Assembly (NCBI GenBank): GCA_030591285.1
Contig: JAUVBH010000006.1
Coordinates: 1-19,190, forward strand
Reading direction: 5' to 3'
DNA length: 19,190 nt
From: Thermoplasmatota archaeon
GTDB lineage: Archaea > Thermoplasmatota > Penumbrarchaeia > Penumbrarchaeales > Penumbrarchaeaceae
Both the position numbers and the translations under genes were made by a program. This document shows positions 6,975-14,781 of this stretch, one piece after another. The notes beneath the pieces are model-generated. The model did no database searches and was not told where the DNA came from. It saw only the letters and a list, made by a program, of their open reading frames with translations. How positions within the stretch are numbered: position 1 is the first letter of the stretch; the number at the start of each line of letters is the position of its first letter.

Positions 6975-7262
6975 TTGCAGCAAAGGGTCAATACCGGCGG
7001 AGTACGAAGAGCGCCACCGAGACAGACGAGTAAAGCCAGTGTGAAAGCACCACCAAGCATTGCACGCAGGAAGGTATCGACTGCAGCAAAGGTATTCTAT
7101 CTGATGCGGTGGTCCTATCATTTCATTACCCCCATAGGATTGGCTCTTATAATCTGGGGAATTTTTGAGGCCCAGTTCGGTAAACCTGAAGTCGCCTGGC
7201 CGATCATTGTCGGAGGCGGTTTGTTCACATATCTTGCTAACTACTTCAACAAGGCAAGGTAG
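6975..7262 (+). CDS. Hypothetical small membrane protein with basic N-terminal region
   Basis: This 95-residue protein is not recognised. Residues 1-40 are hydrophilic and strongly basic (several Arg and Lys, no acidic residue until about position 64), followed by two hydrophobic helices (about 44-63 and 71-88) and a short basic end. The layout suggests a membrane protein with a positively charged cytoplasmic N-terminus. The start is read as TTG at 6975, since the perfect GAGGTG at 6963-6968 lies 6 bases before it; the GTG at 6966 is inside that Shine-Dalgarno. The next gene starts 16 bases after its stop, so it probably heads the operon. Confidence 0.62.
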   Translation: MQQRVNTGGVRRAPPRQTSKASVKAPPSIARRKVSTAAKVFYLMRWSYHFITPIGLALIIWGIFEAQFGKPEVAWPIIVGGGLFTYLANYFNKAR

Positions 7263-7278
7263 TCAGGAGCCCCGCATC

Positions 7279-8046
7279 ATGGCGAGTATTCCCGGTATTG
7301 ATGGGGTACTGTTCGACCTTGGGAACACTCTGATCCCTTTCACTCCAGCAGATTCAATGGAATTCGTTCTAAAATGGTTCCATTCGATACCTGGTTTGGA
7401 GGGGCAGGTCCCTTTTCCCGATTTTCTGGAGACCTTCAGGTCTGTGGTCCGTAAAGAAAGAGAACGTATGCTGGATCAAGAGTGGGAGACCAACGTTGGA
7501 ACCAGGTCAGAAATGATGGAAAACGCTCTTATCGAGAGAGGCTTCGATCAAAAGGGAATTTCAAAACTTCTCAAAGCTACACACACCGGAGCTTTTACCT
7601 CCTGTCTTCGTATTGGAAAGAACGGAAGATATGTACTTGACATCCTTTCAACTTCCACCACAGAAACAGGAAAGAAGTTGAAGATAGGGCTGATATCCAA
7701 TGCAGGTGATGGGGATGCGATAAGGCAGTTCCTTGATAGGAACGACCTGACCCACTATTTTGACTCCATTATAATATCTGCAGAGGTAGGATTTGCAAAA
7801 CCCTGGAAACGGATATTTCAGAGAGGGTTGGATGAAATGAACCTATCTCCCGATAGATCAGTGTATGTTGGGGACAGATACAGGATAGATGTTCTGGGAT
7901 CCCGTGAAGTTGGCATGAAACCTGTGTATATCAGACAATATCATACTGCTGGTGAACCACCGGAGGGAGTTGAGATAGAGTGCACCAGAATTGAGCACAT
8001 TCTTGACCTGATCCCCCTGTTGGAGAACGGCGGTCTCCTGAACTGA
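7279..8046 (+). CDS. HAD-superfamily hydrolase (Cof/YihX-type DLGNT variant)
   Basis: This 255-residue soluble protein has all four HAD motifs: motif I FDLGNTL with nucleophile D13, motif II SNAGD, motif III with K in FAKPWKR, and motif IV VGDRYRID. The helical cap lies between motif I and II (about residues 20-110). It is likely a phosphatase acting on a small phosphorylated metabolite. The second aspartate of the usual DxD is replaced by glycine (DLG), as in E. coli YihX, which is still active, so loss of activity should not be assumed. The ATG at 7279 follows CAGGAG at 7264-7269; an in-frame extension back to 7165 would run through the upstream gene and is rejected. The permease gene begins 13 bases after the stop. 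Confidence 0.85.
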   Translation: MASIPGIDGVLFDLGNTLIPFTPADSMEFVLKWFHSIPGLEGQVPFPDFLETFRSVVRKERERMLDQEWETNVGTRSEMMENALIERGFDQKGISKLLKATHTGAFTSCLRIGKNGRYVLDILSTSTTETGKKLKIGLISNAGDGDAIRQFLDRNDLTHYFDSIIISAEVGFAKPWKRIFQRGLDEMNLSPDRSVYVGDRYRIDVLGSREVGMKPVYIRQYHTAGEPPEGVEIECTRIEHILDLIPLLENGGLLN

Positions 8047-8059
8047 TATCGATGAGACA

Positions 8060-9547
8060 ATGATTAATTACTCAATCCTCTCTCCTAATCGTATGATGGG
8101 GCTGGTCAAGCTCTTTTTACTTGAGGAGATAAGGCTCAGGAGGTCTTTCTCCACTTCCTTATCTCTTCTTGTATTTCCGGAGATAGTCCTCATCGGTGCT
8201 CTGTCTGGTTATATCTTCTCACCACTTCTTTCAGATTCCATTTCATTTGACCAGGTCCATTTGGGTATCCTTTCAGGATTGACCCTTTTCGGGATCTCAA
8301 TGGGTGGGATAGCTTTTCTGGGTAAGGAATTCCTTGAGCGTTCTCTTGGACCTGTAAATATGCTTGCAGCATCCTCAAGCTACCATCCCGTGAGTGACAG
8401 GAGGATGTTCTTTTCATATTTCCTCCATGATCTGATATTCTACCTTCTTTTGATATTGATCCCGATGACCTTGGGACTCGCATTAGGTACCCTGATCAGA
8501 CCCATGCCACCTGGCAGGTTCTTGATGATCACATCAGCCCAGTGGATCTCTTTTCTCCTGGGATTGTCACTGAGCCTTATGGTCTCCTCGGCTCTCAGCA
8601 GCAGGTCCAGATGGAAATTGCTGTTCATCCCTGCAGCGCTGGCCCCTTTGTTTGCCATTCAGATCATCACAGGAGACCTGACAGGTTTCATACCTACGGT
8701 TCTTGCTGTGAATAATGGAGGTGGCGGGTGGCTTCTACTATCCATATCTTTGATAATTTCGTACACAGCAGGGGGGATCATTCTCTATGATGGCGGAACT
8801 ACAAGTTACCACAATGATGCTTCAGGCAGTTACTCCTCGTCTCTGAAATTGACATCTATGTTCTTCAAGGACCGCATCATGGCCTCTCTTATGGCACGGG
8901 AAACAATGAACCTTCTAAGAGGAAAAGCATATGTCAGGCTCCTTTTTTCTCTTGTATTTCCACTGTTGATCATTGGGGGCCTCGTTGGTATAATAAAAGG
9001 TGTCGACATCAACACCATTGATTTCAATATGCCGTTCTTTGCAGTGATGGTATCCTTCTTCACCATGTCGATCTACACCAACCTGGTGAATACGGACTTT
9101 CTGGAATTCGACCAGACGATCCCGGTGAGGACTAGTGATATCATTCGTGTGAAATTGATGATGCACATGATAATCGCAGTTCCGATATCTGTCTTCTTCC
9201 TGGTGGTGATCGCTGTTGCAACAGGAGATATTCGTGGTCTCCTTTTTGCCATCCCACTGGCCCTCGTAATGGTGCCTTACATGGGATATGTTACCGCTTA
9301 TCTCACTGGACTGTGGACAAATTCCATGCTCTTCGATGCATCAGTATTTCTTAGATACATGACATTGACAGTACTTCCATTGATGATGGCGACATTGCTG
9401 TCATTCTTAATGGACACGATCTTTGTCATTTCCATAATTGGTCTGGGTCTGATAACGATATCCGGAATTATCTCCACGATATTCCTTTCCAGATCACTGG
9501 ACAAAAAATGGTCGGATGCGATCCTGCAGTCAGCAGGAAGTGGGTAG
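8060..9547 (+). CDS. Internally duplicated ABC-2-type permease-like membrane protein
   Basis: This 495-residue protein has about twelve membrane helices and looks like two ABC-2-type permease halves in one chain. In half one, EEIRLRRS (22-29), VFPEIVLIG (38-46) and FLERSLGP (91-98) are matched in half two by RETMNLLRG (280-288), VFPLLIIGG (299-307) and FLEFDQTIP (347-355), each 256-261 residues apart. The FLExxxxxP block corresponds to the cytoplasmic E-containing segment of ABC-2 permeases. No ATPase gene lies next to it in this window, so partner and substrate are unknown; it may use an ATPase encoded elsewhere. It ends the 6975-9547 operon and is convergent with the L37e gene, with only 12 bases between the stops. 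Confidence 0.75.
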   Translation: MINYSILSPNRMMGLVKLFLLEEIRLRRSFSTSLSLLVFPEIVLIGALSGYIFSPLLSDSISFDQVHLGILSGLTLFGISMGGIAFLGKEFLERSLGPVNMLAASSSYHPVSDRRMFFSYFLHDLIFYLLLILIPMTLGLALGTLIRPMPPGRFLMITSAQWISFLLGLSLSLMVSSALSSRSRWKLLFIPAALAPLFAIQIITGDLTGFIPTVLAVNNGGGGWLLLSISLIISYTAGGIILYDGGTTSYHNDASGSYSSSLKLTSMFFKDRIMASLMARETMNLLRGKAYVRLLFSLVFPLLIIGGLVGIIKGVDINTIDFNMPFFAVMVSFFTMSIYTNLVNTDFLEFDQTIPVRTSDIIRVKLMMHMIIAVPISVFFLVVIAVATGDIRGLLFAIPLALVMVPYMGYVTAYLTGLWTNSMLFDASVFLRYMTLTVLPLMMATLLSFLMDTIFVISIIGLGLITISGIISTIFLSRSLDKKWSDAILQSAGSG

Positions 9548-9559
9548 ATAAGATCCATA

Positions 9560-9724
9560 CTAGTGGGTCTTGGCCCAGGCATAGGTCCTCATTTTAGCAG
9601 TATCTCCGTAACCGCAGGATGAGCATGCCTTGTTCCGAATATGATAGGAGTGCTTTCCGCACCTCCTGCACCTGATGTGCAGGGTCTTGTTCTTCTTACC
9701 CATGGATGGGGTTCCCTTTGACAC
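9560..9724 (-). CDS. rpl37e: Ribosomal protein L37e (eL37), zinc-binding
   Basis: This 54-residue protein is part of the large ribosomal subunit. It begins with the family hallmark MSKGTPSMGKKNK, continues with the HIRCRRCGKHSYH segment and carries four zinc-ligand cysteines, C19, C22, C34 and C37, in two CxxC pairs. The start is a GTG at 9724 with a textbook AGGAGG at 9733-9738, 8 bases upstream; the internal ATG (residue 8) lacks the N-terminal hallmark. The gene lies 14 bases after the LSm stop, and the LSm-L37e pair is a common archaeal arrangement. Its small size and GTG start make it easy to miss. Confidence 0.96.
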   Translation of the reverse strand: MSKGTPSMGKKNKTLHIRCRRCGKHSYHIRNKACSSCGYGDTAKMRTYAWAKTH

Positions 9725-9738
9725 CCTGTTCGCCTCCT

Positions 9739-9957
9739 TTATGGTGAAATGTAGATGACGCTATCGCCTCTGACGATGGTCATTGATGCCGTTGAGACGA
9801 TCTCGCCGTCAACGAACTCCTCTGTATCCTTCAGGACCAGGTTCATATGCATGTCATATCCGTCCAGAGTACCTCTGAACTCCCTTCCTGCCCTGAGTTC
9901 AACGATTACCCTATTGGAGATCGCGTTATTCAGTGCTGAGAGGGGTTTTATCGGCAT
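9739..9957 (-). CDS. Archaeal LSm (Sm-like) RNA-binding protein
   Basis: This 72-residue protein is a single Sm fold that assembles into a ring and binds U-rich single-stranded RNA. Sm1 lies at about residues 14-48 with G24, G29 and the D-x-H-M-N RNA-binding segment (DMHMNLVL); Sm2 lies at about 56-69 with IVRGDSV, matching the IRGxxI/V hallmark. The length is standard for archaeal LSm. The ATG at 9957 has GAGGA six bases upstream and a TATA box (9991-10002). It is cotranscribed with L37e. Nothing is unusual. Confidence 0.96.
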   Translation of the reverse strand: MPIKPLSALNNAISNRVIVELRAGREFRGTLDGYDMHMNLVLKDTEEFVDGEIVSTASMTIVRGDSVIYISP

Positions 9958-9990
9958 AATAAGTCCTCGGATGCGACACTACAAGCAGGT

Positions 9991-10002
9991 TTATTATTTA
10001 AG
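9991..10002 (-). promoter_or_regulatory. Promoter of the LSm-L37e operon
   Basis: CTTAAATAATAA on the minus strand is centred about 26 bases before position 9970. The transcript would have a leader of about 13 bases containing GAGGA. It occupies the 63-base gap after the C25 protease stop. Confidence 0.55.
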
Positions 10003-10020
10003 TATTATGACACCCAGATA

Positions 10021-13000
10021 TCAGGAGAACATCTCTGTGAGGATATCGTCGATATCAGACTCCAGGTCCTGCTCTACAGGTTTTGGTTCATCTTCGTCTT
10101 CTTCTTTGGTAACTTCCCTTGCCAATGCACCTTCAACTTCCAGTGGTGCTGGCGGCATTGGGATGCCATCGTCCTTTTTGTTCCTCTTTCTTTTGTTGAA
10201 ATCCTTCTCAGTAAGAGGCCTTGCTTCCAGTGGTGCATTTGTCCCCACAGAGTCTAGCATCTTCTTCTGCTTTCTTTCCTGAACCTTGAGCAATACCCCG
10301 TAAATGAGAAGGAAGGAGACTATCAATGAAATGAGAACAACCAGAACGAGGCTGTAATCCTCTCTCTTCTCCTTCTTGATCCTTATTGTGATAACCTGTT
10401 CTGTCACTCCATCTTCTTTTCCATCATCAACGGTAATTGTCAATTCATGGTCCCCAATGATCGCTTCATCGGGTATGATCATTGTGAAAACAGTGTTATT
10501 GTCGGTAACAGTTCCGAATTCCCAGGATCTTGTGATGCTCCATAGGTTATCCCCATCTGGATCTTCGATCAATAGATCGATCTCAAGATCATCACCCTTG
10601 GTGACAATGATCAGACTTGGAAGATCGACAATTTGAGGGGGGTCGTTCGTAGACCTTACATAGACAGAAATGGTCTGGTTAACATCATCCGTCATACCAT
10701 CGGAAGCTGTGAATCCCAGAAGATTCTCCCCGATAAACATCTCCGTTGGGGTGATCTCTATTGTGAATATGCTGGTATGCCCACTCTGATCTTTTTCGAT
10801 CTTCACCCAATTGCTGCTTGTTGTCAGGTTCAGATCTTCGGAGTCCACATCGTACAGTTCAATTGTGAAGTTATTGGTTCGGTCCTCAGAACCATTGACC
10901 TGGGTGGGTATCCTCGAAAACCTGGGTTGATCCTGGATCTCCATTACCTTCACCATAACGATCCCGGAAAAAGATTTGGATCCATCTGTAGCAGTGAACT
11001 TTATCTCTGCCACCCCGGACCAATCTTTGGCGGGTATGATGTCAAAGGATTGGTCGTCCTCATCCTGTGTCAATGTGATATTCTCTTCATGCCCTTCAAC
11101 AACCTCACCCTCAACACTGATAGGATTTGGCCCATCTATGTCCACCACCCATCTCAGATCTATCAGGTCCAACCATTTCCCATGCAGGGAGGAAAATGAT
11201 CTATCCTCCTCGATCCTTATCTCCTTATCCAGGTTCATGATAAGTGGTTCATTCACGGTGAAATCCTTCACAGCAATGTTGTTCAGAGTGCTGGATTCCA
11301 ATTTTTCCGGAACTATCACGATCCATGCTGTTAGAGTTGAAAGATCGTCATTGCTCCATATGATCTCCTTCTCCTTCGTAACATTCATCCCGGACCTTAA
11401 CGAGAAGTTATCATCAAGAGGTTGCCCCTCTTCGAACCATGACCAGAGCAGGTAAAGATTGTCAACGTCATGGTCTCCATTGTTACGTATTGTGAAAACT
11501 GCTTTGAAGGGTTCGCCATACACCGGTGGATCAGGAATGAATGATATATCCTGATCGATCTCGATATCCCAGGTGGATACAGCTTCGATCGACCCGATCT
11601 CTGGGACGAAACCATCCATTGTCACAACGACCTTAAGTTCTCCCAGGTCGGAAAGGGGAGGGTTCAGAGTGACCGTACCTTCCGCCCCGGTCCTTCCGGA
11701 TAGATATATCTCAGGATCATCGGGGTCGGTCAGGGTGACCAATGCTCCCTGGATCGGCCATCCGTTCAAACTGTCCACCACGGAAATATCAAACCCTTCT
11801 TCATGATCGAATTCGTCGGGTATGAGGACCCTCATCTCCTTGGGGTCATCCAGCCATAGAGGTCCTTCTGGATCTCCCATCAGGTTGTAAGCTAGGGTGT
11901 CGATATTGAATATCTTGGAATACTGGTCTATATCCACGGTTTTTCCGAGGTCATAGAGAAGATGAAGTCTGTAGTTCCATTTCTGGGTGTAGAGCGCTTC
12001 ACCGGGTCTAACTGTACCTGAATGCAGGAGGTTGAAGAACTCTTCGGCCAGCCACCAGTTCCCAAAGGAGTAGGTTGAATTTGGATCATCGGGATTGGGT
12101 CTGAACTCTCCGCGATAGGTATCGACCGTTGCACCTATGAGGGCGATAGCTCCACCATCTGGATTGGTGAGGAGTCTCTCCATATTGGTATCATCCTCTT
12201 CCTGAAAAGGGGTTGAGGCACAGCTGGAGATGTAGACCAGAGGGAGCCTCTCACCATTTTGTATGGTTCCAGCCATTTCGTATGTGAAATGGTCCTCGTA
12301 GTCCCTGATATAGCTCAATCCTCCGCCACCGTCCCCTTTGTAGTTCGTGCAGTTGCCGTTGAAGGGATCTCCGTGGCAGGCTATCAGAACAGATGAGAAG
12401 CCAGCTTCGTAATAGGATTCGAAAGATGATCTGTTAAGTGTGTCGAACATGATGTTATATCCGCCATATTCGATCTGTGGATAATCCACGAGATGGAAAG
12501 GAGTAACATGGTCCGGTAGATCGGCCTCAACCTTAAGCACTAGTTCATAGGCGTTATCCTTGTAGGCTTGATAATTAATGGGGTCATTGGGTGCGTCCAT
12601 AAGGGATCCTGCCAGAAGCATGGAGTTCGACCAAGAACCAGGAGGTGGGTCAAGTTCATAAGAAAGCTGTTTCTGGACCATTATCTCCATCTCTTCCTCG
12701 GTGGATCCAGGGAATCTGCCAACAAAAACATCGGCATTGAAATCCTTCTCCTCGAACTTCTTATCCTCGATAAGGTAATCCTCCCCATAGATGCCGTTAT
12801 TGTTCAGGTCCCAGTCTCCATCTTCCCTTACCAGATCAAGTCCTGCATAGTACATGTCGGTTGCAACGTAGTTATCAGGATCATCCGGATCGATCTCTGC
12901 TGACCCGTTCACAAAAACATCTCTGGGTGGTATATCCTCGCCATCACCAGCCAGCAGCACCCATTCAAGACTTGGATTGCGTTGTTTCAAAGATTTGAGG

Positions 13001-13359
13001 AAGTCTCTGACGCACTGAGCTGTATCGATGCCTTCCCCTCCATATCCAGCTTTCACATCCTCAAGTGAGAAGAACCTGGCCTTCACTCCCTTCTGTGTCT
13101 TCCAGTCCAGGAGTGGTTTCAATTCATCTTCGAACTCAGGTCTTCCAATGGCAGCATATTTCAGCTCCTCGATCCTGGGAGCCGGGTTCAGATCAGCTCT
13201 GGTGGGCCCAGGTGAAGTTGTTTCTCCGATCATATTCGAGACAGATCGCTCCTCATTGAAATTGAACTCATCATCATTGCCTCCTCCTTCAGATTGAAGG
13301 ATCAGCCCTGATAACATCAAGACAGCGACCATTATGATTGGTTTCCAGTCATTGACCAT
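10021..13359 (-). CDS. Membrane-anchored gingipain-type peptidase (family C25) with Ig/cadherin-like domains
   Basis: This protein of 1,112 residues is a cell-surface cysteine protease. Order of parts: signal peptide (about 1-24, hydrophobic PIIMVAVLMLSGLIL), a pro-region, the C25 domain (about 65-500) with the catalytic His in IACHGDP (H329) and Cys in YISSCAS (C380), a Ca-binding-looking Asp/Asn loop DGDWDLNNNG (about 181-190), then several beta-rich Ig, CARDB-like and cadherin-like domains (about 510-995), one membrane helix (about 1002-1025) and a charged, Pro/Glu-rich cytoplasmic tail of about 85 residues. Role by family knowledge: hydrolysis of external protein. Many C25 members are fully secreted; here a transmembrane anchor is predicted. 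The ATG at 13359 is preferred since GAGGG lies six bases upstream and gives a compact signal peptide; an ATG at 13389 would add ten residues. The frame is intact and the catalytic pair is present. Confidence 0.9.
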   Translation of the reverse strand: MVNDWKPIIMVAVLMLSGLILQSEGGGNDDEFNFNEERSVSNMIGETTSPGPTRADLNPAPRIEELKYAAIGRPEFEDELKPLLDWKTQKGVKARFFSLEDVKAGYGGEGIDTAQCVRDFLKSLKQRNPSLEWVLLAGDGEDIPPRDVFVNGSAEIDPDDPDNYVATDMYYAGLDLVREDGDWDLNNNGIYGEDYLIEDKKFEEKDFNADVFVGRFPGSTEEEMEIMVQKQLSYELDPPPGSWSNSMLLAGSLMDAPNDPINYQAYKDNAYELVLKVEADLPDHVTPFHLVDYPQIEYGGYNIMFDTLNRSSFESYYEAGFSSVLIACHGDPFNGNCTNYKGDGGGGLSYIRDYEDHFTYEMAGTIQNGERLPLVYISSCASTPFQEEDDTNMERLLTNPDGGAIALIGATVDTYRGEFRPNPDDPNSTYSFGNWWLAEEFFNLLHSGTVRPGEALYTQKWNYRLHLLYDLGKTVDIDQYSKIFNIDTLAYNLMGDPEGPLWLDDPKEMRVLIPDEFDHEEGFDISVVDSLNGWPIQGALVTLTDPDDPEIYLSGRTGAEGTVTLNPPLSDLGELKVVVTMDGFVPEIGSIEAVSTWDIEIDQDISFIPDPPVYGEPFKAVFTIRNNGDHDVDNLYLLWSWFEEGQPLDDNFSLRSGMNVTKEKEIIWSNDDLSTLTAWIVIVPEKLESSTLNNIAVKDFTVNEPLIMNLDKEIRIEEDRSFSSLHGKWLDLIDLRWVVDIDGPNPISVEGEVVEGHEENITLTQDEDDQSFDIIPAKDWSGVAEIKFTATDGSKSFSGIVMVKVMEIQDQPRFSRIPTQVNGSEDRTNNFTIELYDVDSEDLNLTTSSNWVKIEKDQSGHTSIFTIEITPTEMFIGENLLGFTASDGMTDDVNQTISVYVRSTNDPPQIVDLPSLIIVTKGDDLEIDLLIEDPDGDNLWSITRSWEFGTVTDNNTVFTMIIPDEAIIGDHELTITVDDGKEDGVTEQVITIRIKKEKREDYSLVLVVLISLIVSFLLIYGVLLKVQERKQKKMLDSVGTNAPLEARPLTEKDFNKRKRNKKDDGIPMPPAPLEVEGALAREVTKEEDEDEPKPVEQDLESDIDDILTEMFS

Positions 13360-13408
13360 CTGGCGCCCTCGCAACATACAGAACTTCAAAGCTGAAACAA
13401 ATAGTTAA

Positions 13409-13434
13409 CGGTCTCTTACGGTCACATATGGTCG
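13409..13434. repeat. Three helically phased GGTC hexamers between divergent genes
   Basis: ACGGTC at 13409-13414, ACGGTC at 13419-13424 and ATGGTC at 13429-13434 recur exactly every 10 bases, one turn of the helix. They lie between the C25 protease (minus) and the nucleotidyltransferase-like gene (plus), just upstream of the TTAAATAA at 13450-13457. The arrangement resembles a cooperative regulator-binding array, though three short hexamers can arise by chance. Confidence 0.4.
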
Positions 13435-13447
13435 TTTTCCCCCCTCT

Positions 13448-13457
13448 CTTAAATAAT
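13448..13457 (+). promoter_or_regulatory. TATA box for the nucleotidyltransferase-like gene
   Basis: TCTTAAATAA is centred about 25 bases before the GTG at 13477, which predicts transcription starting at the start codon. The element is nearly symmetric (TTAAATAA/TTATTTAA) and could also serve the divergent protease gene with a leader of about 65 bases. Confidence 0.45.
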
Positions 13458-13476
13458 TGTTACCTTTTAACACTAG

Positions 13477-14733
13477 GTGGGAAAGGGAACTTCTGTGGTG
13501 AGGAAAGAACGATTCTCCAACATTGGCGTAGTTGTTCTGGCTGGGAACGCCAAGATCCATAAACAGCTCAGGAGGAAAAAGAGAAGAGACTTCTTTCTCC
13601 GTTTGCTGAGACCAAGGTACTGGTTGTCCAGCCGGTTGGTGTTCGAATCCAAACTCTCCTCCAAGATCAATCGTGATGATTACATTGTGGGAGAGAACAA
13701 ATCCCTCCTTTATATCCATCCGGACCTGATCCCCCAGAAGAATATCAACTTCCTGAAAAGGGTCCTTTATTTCGCTGGAAAGACGGGAGATCGTTTTTAT
13801 CGTAAGAACAAGAAAGACCTTCTGGAGTACCTCTCTAAAGAGGGGAAGTCCTCCATATACCTAGTCCTGAACGCCCTCTTGTCAACTGAGGTGGTTGACC
13901 CTGAGAGGATCGTTGTTGTTGGCCCAAAAGAACAACTTGATAAGGAAATGAAGAAGAGAGGATTCGACACCGTCAAGGTGATGGGACAGGGAGACTCCAT
14001 CGGAGAGAATATTCTGATCGGTAAGGAAGGCATCGAGAAGTTGGGGTATGATCTGGATTATTTCATCGTTATTGGGGGCGATGTCCCGATCATGTCACCA
14101 AGCTCGATCATGGATTTCATAAGATCAGCCGAAACCCGGGAGGGTGACCCTGATCTGTTCTATGGGTTGGGTTCAAGACAGGAAATGGCAAAATTCATTT
14201 CTGAACATGACCTCGATCATATGGGTAGGGTGGGTCCCAATCACCCGGGGAAGGGAAATTTTAACAAATTTGGATTCCCAGTGGTGGACGATGTTCCCAT
14301 ATTCGGTAGTAAAGTCGCCCATGTCAACATGATGATAGGAAATATATTCCTTTACAAGACCAGTTCAGCAGACAGTGAATTTGTGGACCGTTTCTATTCC
14401 GTGAGGAAGATGTTTGCAAATCCACTTACTTTACCCTATCTGGTATGGAACTGGACCAAACCGCTTTATCTTGCAAGCAGATGGAGGCTTTCCTTAACAC
14501 AGGCAGAGGATATATTCCAGGACCGTACCGGGATCTCGATCTCTGCATGTGCTGTACATCCTGAATTGACCCTGGATATGGATTCCTATTCTGATCTAAG
14601 AAGATTATCTGCACTTCAGTTCCACAGGGAAGGGAAACCACACGACCTGGAATTGGACTTCAAGAACTACATCAAACAAAAGAGGAAGGAGAGAAGAAAA
14701 CTCAAAAAGAAGGTCCGCCGAAAAAAAGAGTGA
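13477..14733 (+). CDS. Nucleotidyltransferase-fold (GT-A/MobA-like) protein with degenerate N-motif
   Basis: This 418-residue soluble protein seems to have the fold of sugar-nucleotide and MobA-like NTP transferases. Supporting segments are the first strand VVVLAG (18-23), the metal-site block FIVIGGDVPIMSP (196-208, with D202 and P204), and a late DMDSYSDLRRL (367-377) like the DxDTPEDL end of MobA-type domains. However, the P-loop-like GGxSxRMGxxK that normally follows the first strand is absent; the chain continues GNAKIHKQLRRKKRR. Either the nucleotide is bound differently or the enzyme is altered. It also has an unusual 19-residue Lys/Arg tail (about 400-418) that may bind nucleic acid or membrane. 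Start is GTG at 13477, predicted leaderless; GTG at 13495 or 13498 is the alternative. Substrate is unknown. It may form a transcription unit with the next gene, 48 bases away. Confidence 0.62.
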   Translation: MGKGTSVVRKERFSNIGVVVLAGNAKIHKQLRRKKRRDFFLRLLRPRYWLSSRLVFESKLSSKINRDDYIVGENKSLLYIHPDLIPQKNINFLKRVLYFAGKTGDRFYRKNKKDLLEYLSKEGKSSIYLVLNALLSTEVVDPERIVVVGPKEQLDKEMKKRGFDTVKVMGQGDSIGENILIGKEGIEKLGYDLDYFIVIGGDVPIMSPSSIMDFIRSAETREGDPDLFYGLGSRQEMAKFISEHDLDHMGRVGPNHPGKGNFNKFGFPVVDDVPIFGSKVAHVNMMIGNIFLYKTSSADSEFVDRFYSVRKMFANPLTLPYLVWNWTKPLYLASRWRLSLTQAEDIFQDRTGISISACAVHPELTLDMDSYSDLRRLSALQFHREGKPHDLELDFKNYIKQKRKERRKLKKKVRRKKE

Positions 14734-14781
14734 CCATCCCCATACAGCACAAACAATCTATCCTCCGTAGTCATTATACCA

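Noticed and set aside
7165..7278. A longer N-terminus for the HAD hydrolase
   Set aside because: It would overlap the preceding gene by about 100 bases, while an ATG with CAGGAG lies at 7279 just before the conserved motif.
9755..10282. A 175-codon plus-strand frame across the LSm gene and the end of the protease
   Set aside because: Both overlapped minus-strand genes are secure and the frame has a serine-rich, low-complexity composition.
10633..11199. A 188-codon open frame on the plus strand inside the C25 protease gene
   Set aside because: It lies entirely antisense to a well-supported coding region, is rich in residues produced by reading the opposite strand, and has no promoter or recognisable domain.
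13409..13434. CRISPR-like repeats
   Set aside because: Only three hexamers with four-base gaps; no repeats of CRISPR length or spacers exist in the window.
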